Assembly: GCF_010093595.1 (NCBI RefSeq)
Contig: NW_022985451.1
Span: forward strand, 893,160 to 957,159
Direction of reading: 5' to 3'
Length of the DNA stretch: 64,000 nt
From: Mytilinidion resinicola
Lineage: Eukaryota > Ascomycota > Dothideomycetes > Mytilinidiales > Mytilinidiaceae
This document shows positions 45,642-58,902 of this stretch, one piece after another; positions within the stretch are counted from its first letter, which is position 1, and every line of letters starts with the position of its first letter. Under the pieces are notes generated by a model that made no database searches, was not told the DNA's origin, and was given only the letters and a program-made list of their open reading frames with translations. Both the position numbers and the translations under genes were made by a program.

Positions 45642-48600
45642 GGCAAAGAAGATGGGGTTTTATGTAAGAGGAAGAGGAGGAGATCTATGAGGTATGGAAC
45701 GGGGTTTCCTTTGAGCAAACGGCAAACGGCAATGACAATGGACACGGATAGAATACGTCAACAACGATGCGAGGTACCAACCGTGGAGGGGCGAAGCCTT
45801 TAAGTAGTCCCACAGCGGAGATGTCCATTGCACCTGGGCTACGCTGGAGGTGGGGGTCCAGCTGACGAAGGTCAGTGAAGCAAGGCGGGCAAAAGTTTCC
45901 TACGCACAGAGGTGGACAGGCATCTGATGAGGCAACCGACGCAGCGTCGCAACCAAGGAGGCGGTGACTTCGGCGGCGCTGGACTGACCGCTTCGCTGCC
46001 AGGCACGGCTGCCGCATGCGTCTCAGCATGACAAGAGGCCAATAGCGGGGTGTCCAGGGCTGATTGTGCAGCAGGTTGCTTTTTCTGCGCTTCCACAGCG
46101 TGAGGAAGGGCGCGAGGGCCCCAGGACGGATCTTGGCCGGAGAAGGGGGCGCTCGCCTTGTGACGATCACTGCAAGCGCACCCAGCACTCTGATAGGCAG
46201 ATCGCCCGCCCCCGTCACGCCCATGCGAAGGGACGGCGGGTTCAGAGAAACGGCGAAGGAGCGCGCGAAGGCGGCAAGTGTGGGGGTGGAGCAGACGGCC
46301 GCCGGTGGCATCGCCAGACCAGCTTGAGGCATCATCTGATATCACGACCGCAACGCTGGGCCACGCCGCCATTCGTGGTGCCAGTGACGGCGTCTACTGT
46401 ACATAGCAGCACTTGCAGGCCCCGCAGCCCCGAATGCAAAGGGTAAGAGAAACAGACGTGGCAGACGGAGGGGACCAGCAGCGTCTAAAGCGCAAGGCAC
46501 TCAACCCTGGGGTGTCACAAGACTGCAAACCCTCAGCATCCTCGAACGCCTGGCATCCTCGCACCTGGCATCCGTTGCTCCCGACCAAAGGCCCCTTGTT
46601 TTGTGGCATCTACAGAGCACCGCCGCCGGGCAAGCGATTGCATGACGACGCCAGAGCCCGCGGAAAGCTTACCCCCACGCGCTCCCAGCTTCGACGCATC
46701 TTCTATTCTTGCGGTGGCGCACCTGGGCCATGATCTCGTCCTGTTCATTTCCCGACAACCACCACACGCAGAGCCTCGCAGGGAATTCGCTGCTGCTTTC
46801 GGCCAGCCGGGTCTCGTCACAGTGGCCCATGGCCGGCCGGCTCGCTATCTGCTGCCTCCTGCCCCCTCAAGTCCGGCGGATCCACCGGACTCCTTCACGA
46901 CAGCAAGGAAGCAGGTTGCAAGAGACGTGCTTGCGAGGGTGGCCGCACACCGGCGGTGTCAGCAGGCATGGGCATCCTCGAGGCAAACGGGCGACCCAAG
47001 GCAACGGAGAGATCCAGCCTCTCGTTGCTTTTGACACCCAGAGGCCAGGCTCGCCGCCTTCGTTTCCTCGTTTACTGCCGGTTCCTGAGCGACGGCACAA
47101 ACCCCCACGCGATCCTGAGCAGACGCCGGGCACGGCAACTAGGTGGCGACGTCCACTCCTCGCGCGTCCTGGCCGGCAGGAGCACCGAGAGGCACGTTGA
47201 ACGACGCAGGCGGCCGTGCCCCGCCGCGTGCTCGTGGAGATTGGAGTCGGTATGCCCTCACTGACGACCTCGTATGCGACCAGGGCTTGGCGCACAGACT
47301 GCGACACCGGGCACTAGATGTGAAGAGTTTTACGTCTGCAGCATCGGTCCTTTACGCTGGTCGCGTAAGAAGAACCCCAGGGTGCCCGTTCAAAGACCTG
47401 TGGTCGGCGGAGACGTTGTGCGCGCAGTGAGGGCCTCGATGGCGCGAGGCACAGTTGGGCTCTCACAATCCCAGATGCCTGCATGCAGCAGATGCAGTCT
47501 ATTTACCCCACAAACTGTCGATCCAAGACATGGCGTCCCCGCTTCCAGCACTGTCGGGTCGCACAACAAAGGATTCCTGCGCACACTGGCGTGTCAGAGC
47601 CGCGAATCCTTCTGACTGGCCGGGCTCGAGCAGCAGCCCAGCCTCGACTGCTGCACGCAATGCGGACACCAGCGCCACATCTTCACGTCTGCGGATGCTG
47701 ACAGTCGAAGCATGCGTCTGGACAGAAGAGGACCGCCCCCTCCTCCGCACTCGACATGTGACGCTAGTGGGAGGGCGGACAGCGCCTCCATCCGTACAGG
47801 GTTGCTCATGCACTCGAGGCGCAATCAATTGAACAAGCAGAGTTTTCTAGCCCTCAAAGCCTAAATAGCCGTTGAAGGAAATTGTCGGCGATGGAGGGCA
47901 GGGACTATCGAAAGCTACCAACCTCCAGCAAGGAGCTGCGCCTGTCACTTCAACATCCCGCGGGATGAGTGACACAGAGTGGAGCCCCAGGCGCAAATTT
48001 TTCTGTGCTCGAGGGCTAATAGAGATCGCTAGGAAACCAGCGACAAAGAGAAAGCGACTAAGTGGTGTTTGATTGCTGGAAGAAATTGTCGACTCATTCT
48101 TACTGCAACCCACCGACTTTCGATGCCCCTAACTCGGTATGCCGAATCGGCCTGGTGACTGCGCCTACTCCGTCGTATAGCGCACGCTACTGTTTGAATG
48201 ACAGGCGACAAACTCGGCCACACCTAGGATGGTGTTCCTGGCCGGGTCCGCACCCCTCACTTCAGCAAGGCCAAGTCGTCAACTCATGGTTGGCCTGGTC
48301 GGACTTTGACATCCGAAAACTCTTCGGATCGACGCATATGCCGAACGGGTTGCGTGTTATAGCCGCGATTACCTGCATGAGGGCTCTAGATCGTCCCGAG
48401 CACCAGTCCGGGCTTCATTGGCTGTCTTGCTTGAGCTTCGCCACTTCACATTCAACGTCAATTGCGGGGAGAGATCTGGCATCAGCGCCTCTTCCAACAC
48501 CCAGTCGGTCTTATTCGTGTCATCCGCGTGGGATGTCTCTATGCTCCATATCTGTCATACGATCTCGCCACTTCCGGGACGATCTGATGCTACCTTGTGG

Positions 48601-51600
48601 AAGTCACCCCCGATAAGAACTATCTCGACGGTTCTCGGCCTAGGTAAGACCCCGCCTATCCAATTTCTATTGCTTCAAAACTCGTCAACGTTTCGTCATT
48701 GCCTCTGTACTTTTAGTAATGCCCTAGAGCTCTCCTACCATTCAGAAATGAACACCCCACCTGACTGTATCAAGCGCGGACGTCCAGCCCTTGCGGCACG
48801 AATCCCGGATGTCGTAGCTGCATGTGGGCGTCGATGAGGGTGCTTAGTGGATCTATGGCGGACACTTCTCTCGTAATCCGAAGCGACTCTCCTCACTTCT
48901 TACGAGGTGGTAACGCCAGCCGGATGTAACAGCCTCAAAAGCGGCATCTTGGGTCGAACTCCTTCGGCGACTCTTCTGCCGCTGATATTCCCGATAATGC
49001 CGACTTGACCCAACTCCCTTTTTGAGGTGTAGCTACTCTTGGTACACGATTCATGGACCGACCGCCGCTCTCCGCGACTATATCCACGCTTCTCCGCCTG
49101 GAGCCATGGACATCGCCTATCGTTCTGGAACGTCTCATACTGATTCTGGTGTACTAAAATGGATTGCTATTTCTAGAGATGCCGCACGTACTCAGAGATT
49201 TTCAACAAGTAACCGGTGGCCAGTAACACTCTAATCGGCTTCGGCGGCTACACTCACTCATCATAAGCACACGGCCGTCATGTCTAGTCAAAAGGAGAGA
49301 CGTCCCATTTCATCAATTTCCATTACATTCAGCCATAGAAACCTTGCATACGCTCATGTTCTAGAGTTGCAATTGCATCTATTGGGCGCCGTTAAGTACT
49401 GCTGCTGAGAGATCAACTGATCATATTATAGGGCCAATGGAGTAGGTGGCTGTATTGCACGCCTTTGCTAGCATCGCGAGCTTCTAGGATCAAGTTACGT
49501 GCAGCTCATCACGACAGTCGTGTCGGAAATGAGTCTATCGCACATGACAGCAAAGGACGCCTCTAGCCCATTTGCTGTCTAGAGAATAGCTCACCGAAGT
49601 CGAGGCCGACGAAGGACCGCTGCATCACAGACTAGCTTTTTAGATGGCACTCACCATGAGTCTTGTGGCTTATCCAGGATCCATGCGGTCCGCTCAAATA
49701 CCCTAATTTTGTGAATGCTCGATTCCTTCTCTACCTTTCATGTTCGTCATCTCGCTCTCCACCCGCTGCAATTCTTCGCACGGGATTCAAAACGCAATAT
49801 CAATTAGTTCTTATCGCTTATTGACTTTACTACTAGCAATCCACCGAACCAGCTTGCACTCCCTTTCGGGAGATCGGCAGCTACGGAGTACTCCCGTATG
49901 CCATAGATGAATAAGCGGATCTTCTCACTAATCCTGCCTCCTTGCTGCAGCTGAGCTAGTGGCTCGTCTCACCCCTGCGCTCCAAGATCCGATCGAGCGT
50001 TTACCAAGAAGCTTCAAAAACTTTACTAAACCGTGGGGTAAGCGAGGCTACTTATCTCGCCGATTTTCGCTCCACGAAACTTCACAGTTCGAACGTCAAT
50101 GGAAGCCGACATGCGCATGTTTCATCATCCCAACTGGGTCTCTTGTGGTCTGATCGCGGCAATTGCATCTCCAGCGCCTCCGTCAGGCTACCAATAGGAC
50201 AATGTTCAATGTCGAGGAAGATATGAGAAATCATTGTGTGTCATGGAAAAAGTCGCACGGATGTGGCTTGCGTTGTGGTTGAGTTAAGCGTCAACCACGG
50301 GACGGTGTCGGCTCCAGACCTCTGGGCTCCTGGGCAGTGCTCCAATGAAGCATTTTTTAAACAACACATTCACGACAAGGCCACGAGTCTGCCCTGAGAG
50401 CGGAGGGAGACGTCTGCTAGATACCTATATCCGCAGGACAGATATGCATTGTGGCTGCTGCCAATTCGACGCTGGATATCCTATATGGACAGTACGCTAT
50501 TCCGTTACTTCTCTTGCGTCTGCATGTCTCTGTTTCTGGTGCTCGATAGCAGATGGGACACGGAGTCTGGTAGAGAGGACACATGATCCTGAAACCCCTA
50601 ATACTACCAATTCGTGGCATGCAGTCGATCTTTTTCGAATATTTTACGGCCATTAAGTCTACCCAACCTCGTTAACCATTACTGCATTAGCCTTACTGCA
50701 CATTTCCATGCAGTCCAGTGTCTTTTTGCCCTACCCGCAGCGTTGGGCACTATTTTGCCAATATTTCAAAAAGCAAAACTTGGATCGGCAGGCTGTCATG
50801 ACTGCTTTTTCTGAACCCCTACGGAAGGCTTCGGTTGGCTGCCGCAACCGCAACGTGTCTGACCCAGGGACCTCACCGCGTGGCGCCACATCTTCTACCT
50901 TGCAGCAAGCTTGCTTCGTCGAAATCTGCATTAGCGCACGCTTCCTTTACTTTTCTGCTCTTCTGCATCCGCCGCTTTGCCGTTTGCAGATCGGAAATTA
51001 AGGTACGCCTGTCAGATCCTGGCCGCGTGATGTGGCCTGCCGACGGCCATCATGCAGAATCCCGTCTCACGATACGAGCTATTCCTATATAGTTTACTCC
51101 GGGGATTCTTCCGGGCTTTTTCTGGCTTGGCTGCCAACAGGTGCGTTCAACGTGTCCCGGTTTCTTGAACATCTGTTCTCGAAACGTGCAAAATAAACGG
51201 CTTGCATGAGATTGGCCCTTAGCATGCTCTCTATGTGTTAGTCCTATTGTGATAGTCACGCCCAAACTTGCTTTCAGGTATTCTTGCAAAATTGTCTTCG
51301 CGATCATTCTATCATCGTCCTGTACATGTCACTTCTGTCAAGTCAATCAATGCCAATGGATTATATCTCAAGCGTTGCGCGTACAGCGCTTGAACAGGCT
51401 GCGGCGCGTTCTATCGGAAGAGCTCCCGCAGCCCAGATGTCCTTCATTCTCTTCTCAACCCTCCATACCACGATACGCTTTAGCGAATCACCTTTTCTTC
51501 TCTTTTCCTATCGCTGACCTTACCTCGGCACCACATGTATCCAATTCCATTTCTTCCACCTCAGACTACCCCAGATCTCTTTCCTTTCCCCGCCCGTATC

Positions 51601-53213
51601 TAAACCTATGAACCCACCTCGGCGACCTCCGACGTCTTATCGAACGCCATGGCGAACATGCAGAATGCAGTATGCACTAAGATACAAGCCTTCGGGGAAG
51701 CGCGTGGGTCACCCGCTCCCGAAGACCTAGGCCTTATTAGAATATTGGGCAGGCCTGCATTCTGCTCTACAGACTTGGTATCGTGGGTGGGCACAGACAA
51801 GAGAGCCACGTGTCCTCTCAACTTGGCTGGCTGCCACCAGCGCGCTAGAAGGCTCCGAGAAGGCTTCGCCGCTTTCTAATGATTAGGGTTTTGCTTTTTG
51901 GAGAGATAGGTAGGTTGGCGGGTGAAGCAATGGGCTTGGAGAAGGCGTGCTGAGATTTAGCGATGGCGGAGATAGGTGGGTTTAGTAAGTAGTTTTCTCT
52001 AGCTTCTCTCGAGTATGAACGAAGAAGACACACAATTACCAGCTGGGTGTCTTCTAATTGAATGCATCATTATACTAATGGAACATGTGAACCCGATGAC
52101 AAGATGATGAGTTGTGGAACTTATGAGATGTGAGACGTAAGCCACAAAAACGGTGCTAAGCTGACCTTGACCGTTATCCCATTGCTTCAGTATAGTCACA
52201 CACATAGCGATCGATACCTAGGTGGTTTACAGCTGTAACATAGCATCCCATAACTATGACATCCGTCTTTCTCTGAGACTTTCGAATCACTTTGACTCTC
52301 TCTCTCTCTCTTTCTCTTTTTATATCACCCCAAGCCATCGCCTCCGCTTAAACCGCAAAGCCCGACGCAGATGAAACGGAGCACCCCTTCTTATTCCCAC
52401 TCCCTCCGCCTCATCGACCACCTCCTCGCACCCTATATCCAAGCCAATCATCTGTGAACCGGCTGACTCGAAGGGGATCAGGTTGCTTTCCGTCCGCCTG
52501 AATCGCCTCGGTGCTACCAGGAGTCGATGCTTTGCTGTAGCGTCACGTACGCTCCGCGGGCGTCGATTTCCATACTTGGGAGCGGGCGATATGAAAGCGA
52601 CCCCCTCTACCACGACACGGGACGGGTTTGTGATTTCGACACTACCGTTCGGCGCGACACTATAACAGTCAGCGTGGTGGGAACGTGCCTGAGGTTCGGG
52701 GAAGTGGCAGTTTTGCCTTCCTTTTTCTCGGCGCGCTCGCGGACCCCCCCGCTATCTCTACGGCGCATGAAGATTTATCTCCTAAAATATCGCCAGTCAT
52801 GCTCCTCGACCAGGCGTATCTCATCCTGGTGTCGTTTCTACGCTAAGATATGTGGTTGTTGAGTTATTGTAGAAAAGGTGGTGTTGGCCTCGAAACTCGA
52901 GAAATTCGTCTCGCTCTGGCTTCAATGGGCTTGGCGGCGGCCAAGAGTTGCCGGATAGGTAGTGTGTTGTCGGCGGCGGAAGCATGTGGCCCCGGGGTAG
53001 CGACGCCGAGTCACGCTTTTGAGATGTGTTAGGAGGGGTGTGAGAGAGCAGTGGGAGGCTATGATGCTTCCGAGAGAGGTACGTCTAGGTATAGTTCATC
53101 TAGTGGTAGCGATATATTGACTCGAAATCTTTCTACCACGGTCTAGTGCTACACCACACGTCCGTTACCTATCATCCTACTAGGTATATCACCGCCAATA
53201 CCGCTACACCGTC
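45642..53213. other. Gene-poor stretch, 7.6 kb
   Basis: No gene with a recognisable domain on either strand. 45.8-47.8 kb is GC-rich with overlapping open frames in several frames, which is expected by chance at this composition. 47.9-53.2 kb is more balanced and broken by many stops. A (CT)n run lies near 52297-52315. Long fungal spacers may hold non-coding RNAs or decayed transposons, but I see no terminal repeats or transposase motif. Confidence 0.45.
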
Positions 53214-54131
53214 CTAAATCCCCGGCACCACCACCGCCGTCGCCGTCGCCGTCGCCGTCGCCGCTGCTTCAGCCGTCTCTACCGTAAACAGCCATGACCC
53301 GATCCACTCGAAGAATCCCCAAAACGCGTTGCACGCACCCACGATGATGTTGATGGGCAACATGACCAACCCTACTAGAATAACCCACAGCAGACCCAAA
53401 AGCACCCAGATCAGCCGCGCCGCAACGTAGGCCATCGCGATGCCGAGCACGGAAAGTGCGAAGATGAATATAGTGGTTGGGATCCTGAGGAGGTAGCGGC
53501 AGCGGCGCTCGGACGGGGTTAGGTCGGCCCAGGGTTTCAGAGCGGCCTCCGGGCTGGAGCTGGGGCTGGGGGAGGCGTCGGTGGGCGCTGGGTCTGTGAG
53601 GATGGCTCAGTACGGTTCTGTAAGAAAATACGCTGATGTCGCTTTGGAGGATGAGGAGATGGGGCTGTTTGAGATGGCCTGGCCAGGGGACAAGTCGTGC
53701 GGAACGAGGTGTGAGCACCTCGTGAGCGTACTTGAGAGCGCAGCAGGCGGGTTGAGACGGTGATACTATACGCACTCGTACGTACCTGTTGCGAGAACTT
53801 CAGCGGCCTCGATATCCGACGCCGAGGTCGGGCACGGCGTGACGCCCATATGCCGTGTAAGGCTGGCGGGGAAAATGAAGAAATTCACTTCGTCGAGGGA
53901 GGGCATCGTATCCTCCTTCGACTCCGTAGACTGGGCTTCGCCTTCGACTGCGGCATCGGGAAGAGCCTGGCCCTGGCCATCATGGGAAGCAGTGCCAGAC
54001 ACAGAAACGCCAGAGCTAGTGTCCGAAGAGTTGCTGGATGTAGATGGTGTCGGGACCGCAGTGAAGCTCGAGGTGTCGCTGGAGGCCTCGCTGGCCCAGT
54101 GCTCAGTGTGGGTTCGGGTAGAGCCGTTCAT
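53214..54131 (-). CDS. Uncharacterised membrane protein, two hydrophobic segments
   Basis: Two exons (54131-53786, 53593-53214) with a 192-bp intron in phase 1 give 241 residues. The N-terminal ~115 residues are Ser/Thr-rich and disordered but include the conserved-looking LDEVNFFIFPASLTRHMG. After PWADLTPSERRCRYLLR two or three hydrophobic helices follow (about 155-176 and 177-210). The C-terminus carries an Ala-Thr run (ATATATATA) encoded by a hexanucleotide repeat at 53235-53265. No signal peptide. I do not recognise the family; the splice joint (GCAACAG|GT... CACAG|ACC) and the membrane topology support a real gene. Confidence 0.65.
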
Positions 54132-54784
54132 TGTGGCTACGAACTCGGAAGGTTTTTAGAGATGGAGTATTGGGGAGAGGGAATGAAGATGCGAAGGCAG
54201 TGGGAGATGGCTGCTTTTGTGTGGCGGATTTTTGCTCTCGAACCATGGTTGGAACAGAAGACTCGTAAACTGCGCCAAGATGGGTTGGAATCAGTGGTCC
54301 ATGGTTCAACTTCTCGGCGACAAGCTTTGAAGCTCGGCGGTTCCAGTGATCGGAGAAAGACGTTGCTGTGACCGCAGGACTCTCGCTAAAGTCTGCGGGA
54401 GGACTTCAGGGAGACCCAAGGAGGTCGTGGTCAGGATAGTTAGGCGTAGAAAAGCCGTCGGACAGTTCAATAGAATTATAGTTTGGCAAATTCGCTCCCT
54501 TTTGGTCTTGTAATTAGCACGCTACAAGTCGAAAAGTCAGAGATCGTGGCGGTGACTGGAGGTCGGAGACGGTGGGTACATCGGACAGGTTTGGGAAGAG
54601 GCATGACAGGAGGACGGCCAGGGGGAGTTTCTCGAAGGAAATTAATTTTTGTAGTTGAAGGAGGGTGAACTACATACAATACACGCCATGCTACGTTTGA
54701 TTCCACGACGAACAAAGTCAATTCCAGTTCCGCTTTTCCGGCCAAACGCCCGTCACCCTAAAGCTCCGACACGCACGCACTACC
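54132..54784. other. Intergenic, 653 bp
   Basis: Between the membrane-protein start and the 3' end of the PDI gene. Nothing recognisable. Confidence 0.4.
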
Positions 54785-56399
54785 TCACAACTCGTTGTGC
54801 TCTGGAATCGGTGCCTCGGGCTCGTCCACAATCTCTTCAATCTCGATCTTGAACGGTTGCTGTTCTTCATCTGCCTTCTTCTCCTCTGCCACAATCGCCT
54901 CTACGATGAGACTATCGGGTAATTTCTCCTTCTTACCCTCACCCATGCGAAGCGCATCCACCCAGTCCTCTACAACTGTGGCCCCAAACCCAGCGCCGGA
55001 GTACTGCTTCCACCACCCGCGCTTTGCCAACGTCGTAATGATTTGCGTGTCCTCTGCACTGAGCTTAAGCTCTTCACGGAGCACGGCCACAAAGGGGTTC
55101 GAAGCCGGTACAGCGAAGAAGGGGAAGAGGTGTGTGTTCAATTCCTCGTGCTTCTTGTGGATAGAAGACAAAGAGGCGAGAGCGGTGGTAGCGGCGTCTG
55201 GGAGGGCATCACCGTCTGGGAGGATTGCGAGGATGCACTGTTTGCTCTTGGCGCTGAAACATTGGGCCTGAAGATCTGGACCGCTAGAGATGCGAGGGAT
55301 GGATGCGGGAGCTTCTTCGACTACAACAGGCGGTGCGGTCTCAACGTTCGGGTCAGGCGACTCGGTAGGGATTTCTGGTTCTTCGAGAACGATGTTCGTA
55401 GCTGATGCTTTCGCGGACTCTGCATCGGCAGAGTGCTGTGACGAAGAGGCAGAGGAGAAAGAAGCTGAATTTTTAGCTTCTTTCTTGCCATCCTTCTTGC
55501 TTGATTGCTTCTTCTTGGAGGCCTTTTCTTTCTCGGGAGGGCAGTCTGGGTTCGGAGGAGCGATTTGAGAGAGGAACTCGCTCATGGGTGCTTTCTCCAT
55601 CTTGCCGTCGTACACGATCCCCTCCTTGTCACCGCCTGGGAGGAGGACAAACGCAGGGACCTTCTCAATCCCAAAGGTGGACATGGCCTCTTTCTCCTTA
55701 TTCCGGATCTGCGCTATGTTCACGACACCTGCGAAATCAATCGCTAGCGCCCGTATCGTCGCGCTCGTAACGCCTTTATCACTGAACAGTACCGCTTTAG
55801 CTGTGTCGTTCCCCTCTTTCAGCCAATCTTCCAATCCCTTGTCCCCGACCCGCTTCACAGTGTTCGGAATGCGCTCCTTGACCGCATTCACAATAGCTTT
55901 CGCCTCGCGCTGGCCATTGTAGTCTTCAACCGTCGGCTTGCCGGCCTTCTTGCCTGGCCGGACGATCTTTAGTGTCGGGAAGCCCTTCACGCCCATGGTA
56001 CCGCAGAACGGCTTGTTGTATTCATCGTCGCAATTTATGGCGGCGACTTTGGCGAGGCCGGCGAGAGACTTGGCGGCAGATTCATAGGCAGGCTTGAGGT
56101 TCTTGCAGTGGCCGCACCACGGGGCGTAGAATCTGGGGAGGTCTTTGTTAAAGCGGGCGGGTGGAGGTGGTGGAGAACAGTGAATGCTTACTCGACGATC
56201 TGTGGATGTCATGAGCATCTGGTTCAATATGCTGTGGAAGAAAGCTTACAGATGTGTAATTCGAATTCTTGATCAATCTATCATACTCCATGCCATTGAT
56301 TGCGAGCACTGGAGAGCTCTTGCTGTACATGCCATCAGCTGCAACTGGGGCAGCTAGCAGCAGTGAAGCCGCAGCAACAAGAGCTGAAGTGTATATCAT
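54785..56399 (-). CDS. ER protein disulfide isomerase, Mpd1-type, HNEL tail
   Basis: Three exons (56399-56250, an 8-nt microexon 56192-56199, and 56132-54785) with introns of 50 and 59 bp give 501 residues. The protein forms and reshuffles disulfides in the ER lumen. Features: signal peptide (MIYTSALVAAASLLLAAPVAA), one thioredoxin domain with active site WCGHC (CGHC about 59-62), a second redox-inactive thioredoxin-like domain (AVLFSDKGVTSATIRALAIDF), a long Lys/Ser/Glu-rich linker, and a C-terminal HNEL retrieval motif. The microexon restores the family sequence NYTSIVEFYAPWCGHC; without it the frame and the IVE residues are lost. Confidence 0.92.
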
Positions 56400-56615
56400 T
56401 GTGATTTAACTAGTCGGGAAAGAAAGACAGAAGGAGAGGAGGATGGGAGAAGAAGAGAAGGGAAAGGAGGCGTGAGGTGTGGTGATATATTAGGTGTCGT
56501 TATGGAAATGACAGGTAGCCTCATCCCAGGCCCGGGAGAGCTTCCCTCAATAAAACGCGGGGCTGAAATTCAAGCTTGGACCCCTTGGACCATCGAACAG
56601 GCGCCTGGGTCATGG
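56400..56615. promoter_or_regulatory. Upstream region of the PDI gene
   Basis: 216 bp separating the PDI start from the foldback element. No unfolded-protein-response element is certain by eye. Confidence 0.3.
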
Positions 56616-56853
56616 TATGCGAGGTGCGAAAAAAGTGGCACACTCATCACGTACTCTGCTCGTCTGTACACCTGTCTGCCACTGCATCATGGAGTGCTCC
56701 AACAAATTTCCACATAGCCAAGGCGAGGAGCGTCTATCTTCTTCAGATTCCTGAAAATAGATTGAAGCCACTCAAGCGGGGGCAGACAGGTGTACACACA
56801 AAGCAGCTTATTCGAGAATTAGAGTGCCACCTTTTCCATGCCCCGCGTGCATA
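56616..56853. repeat. Foldback (MITE-like) element, copy 2
   Basis: Ends are inverted: TATGC...AAAAGTGG at the left and CCACCTTTTCC...GCATA at the right. The interior matches copy 1 at 10028-10240, for example CTCATCACGTACTCTGCTCG, GTCTGCCACTG and CCACCTTTTCCATGCCCCG. It sits between the PDI and VTA1 promoters, within ~220 bp of one start and ~120 bp of the other. Confidence 0.8.
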
Positions 56854-56971
56854 GTCAATTAAGGAACAGCCTTACGGGCTCACCACCATCCTCCTATCAC
56901 CACTTTTGCGCATCTACAAGCTACCCGGCAACCTCTCCTCACTCAACCCCTCAGCCTGTGGTGCGCTCAAC

Positions 56972-58405
56972 ATGACGTCTAACGTCCCCGACAAACTGAA
57001 GACCGCCGACATCACCCGCTTTGCGGTGCGGGCAGCTCAGCTCGAGAAGGTCAAACCAGTAGTCGCATATTGGTGTATGTATTCGTGATTGAAATATTCG
57101 AACTCCACTAACAGTTTACAGGCGAATACTACATTGTCCAGCAAATCCTCAGTAAAGGCCTCCACCAAGCGGACCAAGAATGCCTGCAATACACCACCGC
57201 TCTGATGGACAAGCTCGAGCAGACCAAGACCGAACTCGCCTCCGAAGATGCAATAATGGACGAGATTGCGGCGCAAGCATATTGCGAGCAGTTTGCGTTG
57301 GACACATTCCAACGGGCGGATAATGTTGTGCGAGCGAACAAGGCAACAGTGTATGCCAAACATCTATTTCAGTACGGAGAATACGAAGAGCTTATCTCTG
57401 AATAGTCACACTGCCGACATATTTCGTGCTGCTGCTACATTCCTAGATATGCTGGCCAACTGGGGTGCTCCTACGCAAGAAATCATGTCAAAGTCGAAAT
57501 ACGCGAAATACCACGCAATACGCATTGTGAAAGCTCTCAAAGCAGGCGAAGATCCCAACCTTTCGAATCCAGTGCGCGAATCTACGCCAGCAGTCTCGCC
57601 AGTCGCTTTAGACCCCAACGACCCAGATGTTCAGCGAATAAATGGGTTGCACCAGCCATACGTTGAATCCGCACCAGATACCTCCGCCCATCCATCCCCA
57701 GCATTATCAGCGTCGAGAATATCACCGCCTCCTCCTACACTACCTTCCGCCCCCTCTAGCTACTCGCAACGAGCGCCCTCGCCGCGGCAGTACATGCCGC
57801 ATCGCGATGTGTCTCCCATATCAGCTCCGTCAACATCCCGCCAAGGCTCCGTCTCATCTATTGGAGGCGGCTACTTCCCACGCGTCAACGACGTACCAAC
57901 CTTCACTGCAGACAACGCGGCACCTAGCTTACCTACAGCACCATCGAACGAGGACGAAACTATGACATCACCCTACGAGAGTTCCGCACCGGCAGGCGAC
58001 CCGCAAGCGTTCTACCAGAATCAGAGCAGAGACGTTGATCAGAACAAGCTTGCCTTCCCAGAACCGCAGCCACAGATTCCTACGCAACAACCCCAGCAGA
58101 ATGTTTTCCAGCAGCAGCAGCATTACCCACCGCCTCAACAACACCAACCTCCCCAGCAACCTCAGTTTCAACCTCAGCAGCCGCAAGTCTTCAACCAACA
58201 ACAGACACCCGTACCAGCTCAGCAGAGCGCACCATACCAGCAACAGCAGGCATATCCAAACGGAGGAGCCTATAATACAGATGAAGAGGCGATCATCGCA
58301 GCGCAGAAACATGCTAAGTGGGCGGTCTCCGCGCTGAATTTCGAGGACGTAGACACAGCAGTGAAGGAGCTGAGGATAGCGTTAAGGGCTCTTGGTGCTA
58401 GCTGA
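56972..58405 (+). CDS. VTA1: Vacuolar sorting protein VTA1 (LIP5)
   Basis: Three exons (56972-57074, 57122-57350, 57406-58405) with introns of 47 and 55 bp give 443 residues. VTA1 binds and activates the ATPase Vps4, which disassembles ESCRT-III in multivesicular body sorting. N-terminal tandem MIT-like helices: DITRFAVRAAQLEKVKPVVAYWCEYYIVQQIL, then YCEQFALDTFQRADNVVRANKA and TADIFRAAATFLDMLANWG. The middle is a long Pro/Ser then Gln/Pro-rich linker. The C-terminal Vta1 dimerisation domain is IAAQKHAKWAVSALNFEDVD and TAVKELRIALRALGAS. An alternative upstream start would add unconserved residues, so the ATG at MTSNVPDKLK was chosen. Confidence 0.94.
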
Positions 58406-58902
58406 GCCAATTTCAGGAGTAGCTTCTGTTACATTGAATCTGGTCACGAGCCAATGACTACACTTGGGCGGTTCGCATTTCGAACAGACATCGACAAATG
58501 GGACATCGCTGACTTTGGAACAGCGTCTCGCTTGGATTTGCGCTGTTGAGGAACCCTCCGCATGATTTGCGACATCTGCAGAGGTAGAGACGTCTTGACT
58601 TCTTTGACGTGTCAAGCAACGAGACATCTTGTCATGATAGATTTGACAGCTTATGGTGGTAAGATACAAGTATACCTATACCCAGTATATATATAAGTCT
58701 GCTTTTCTACTTGCGTTTGGCTAATTTGACTCTGTTGGACCGTCGAGTGACGACGAATTGTGTAAGATTGACTGCACCTCAAGGGGACCCATGTTCGATT
58801 GTACAATCTTCTTCTTCTAATTTGCGGTGCGCCTTATAAGATTCACTAACCATCTCCATTTGAAGTAACTTTCGTGGCCCCACCACCGAAAACCGCATCA
58901 TC
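58406..58902. other. Intergenic, 497 bp
   Basis: Nothing recognised apart from a TATATATATA run near 58685-58695. Confidence 0.35.

Noticed and set aside
45685..46335. 216-residue minus-strand frame upstream of the aldolase
   Set aside because: No domain, and overlapping frames on both strands; treated as part of the aldolase upstream region.
48062..48837. Plus-strand frames of 184 and 139 residues
   Set aside because: Different frames overlap, no motif, composition not protein-like.
57642..58337. Overlapping frames inside VTA1
   Set aside because: Shadows of the Gln/Pro-rich VTA1 linker.
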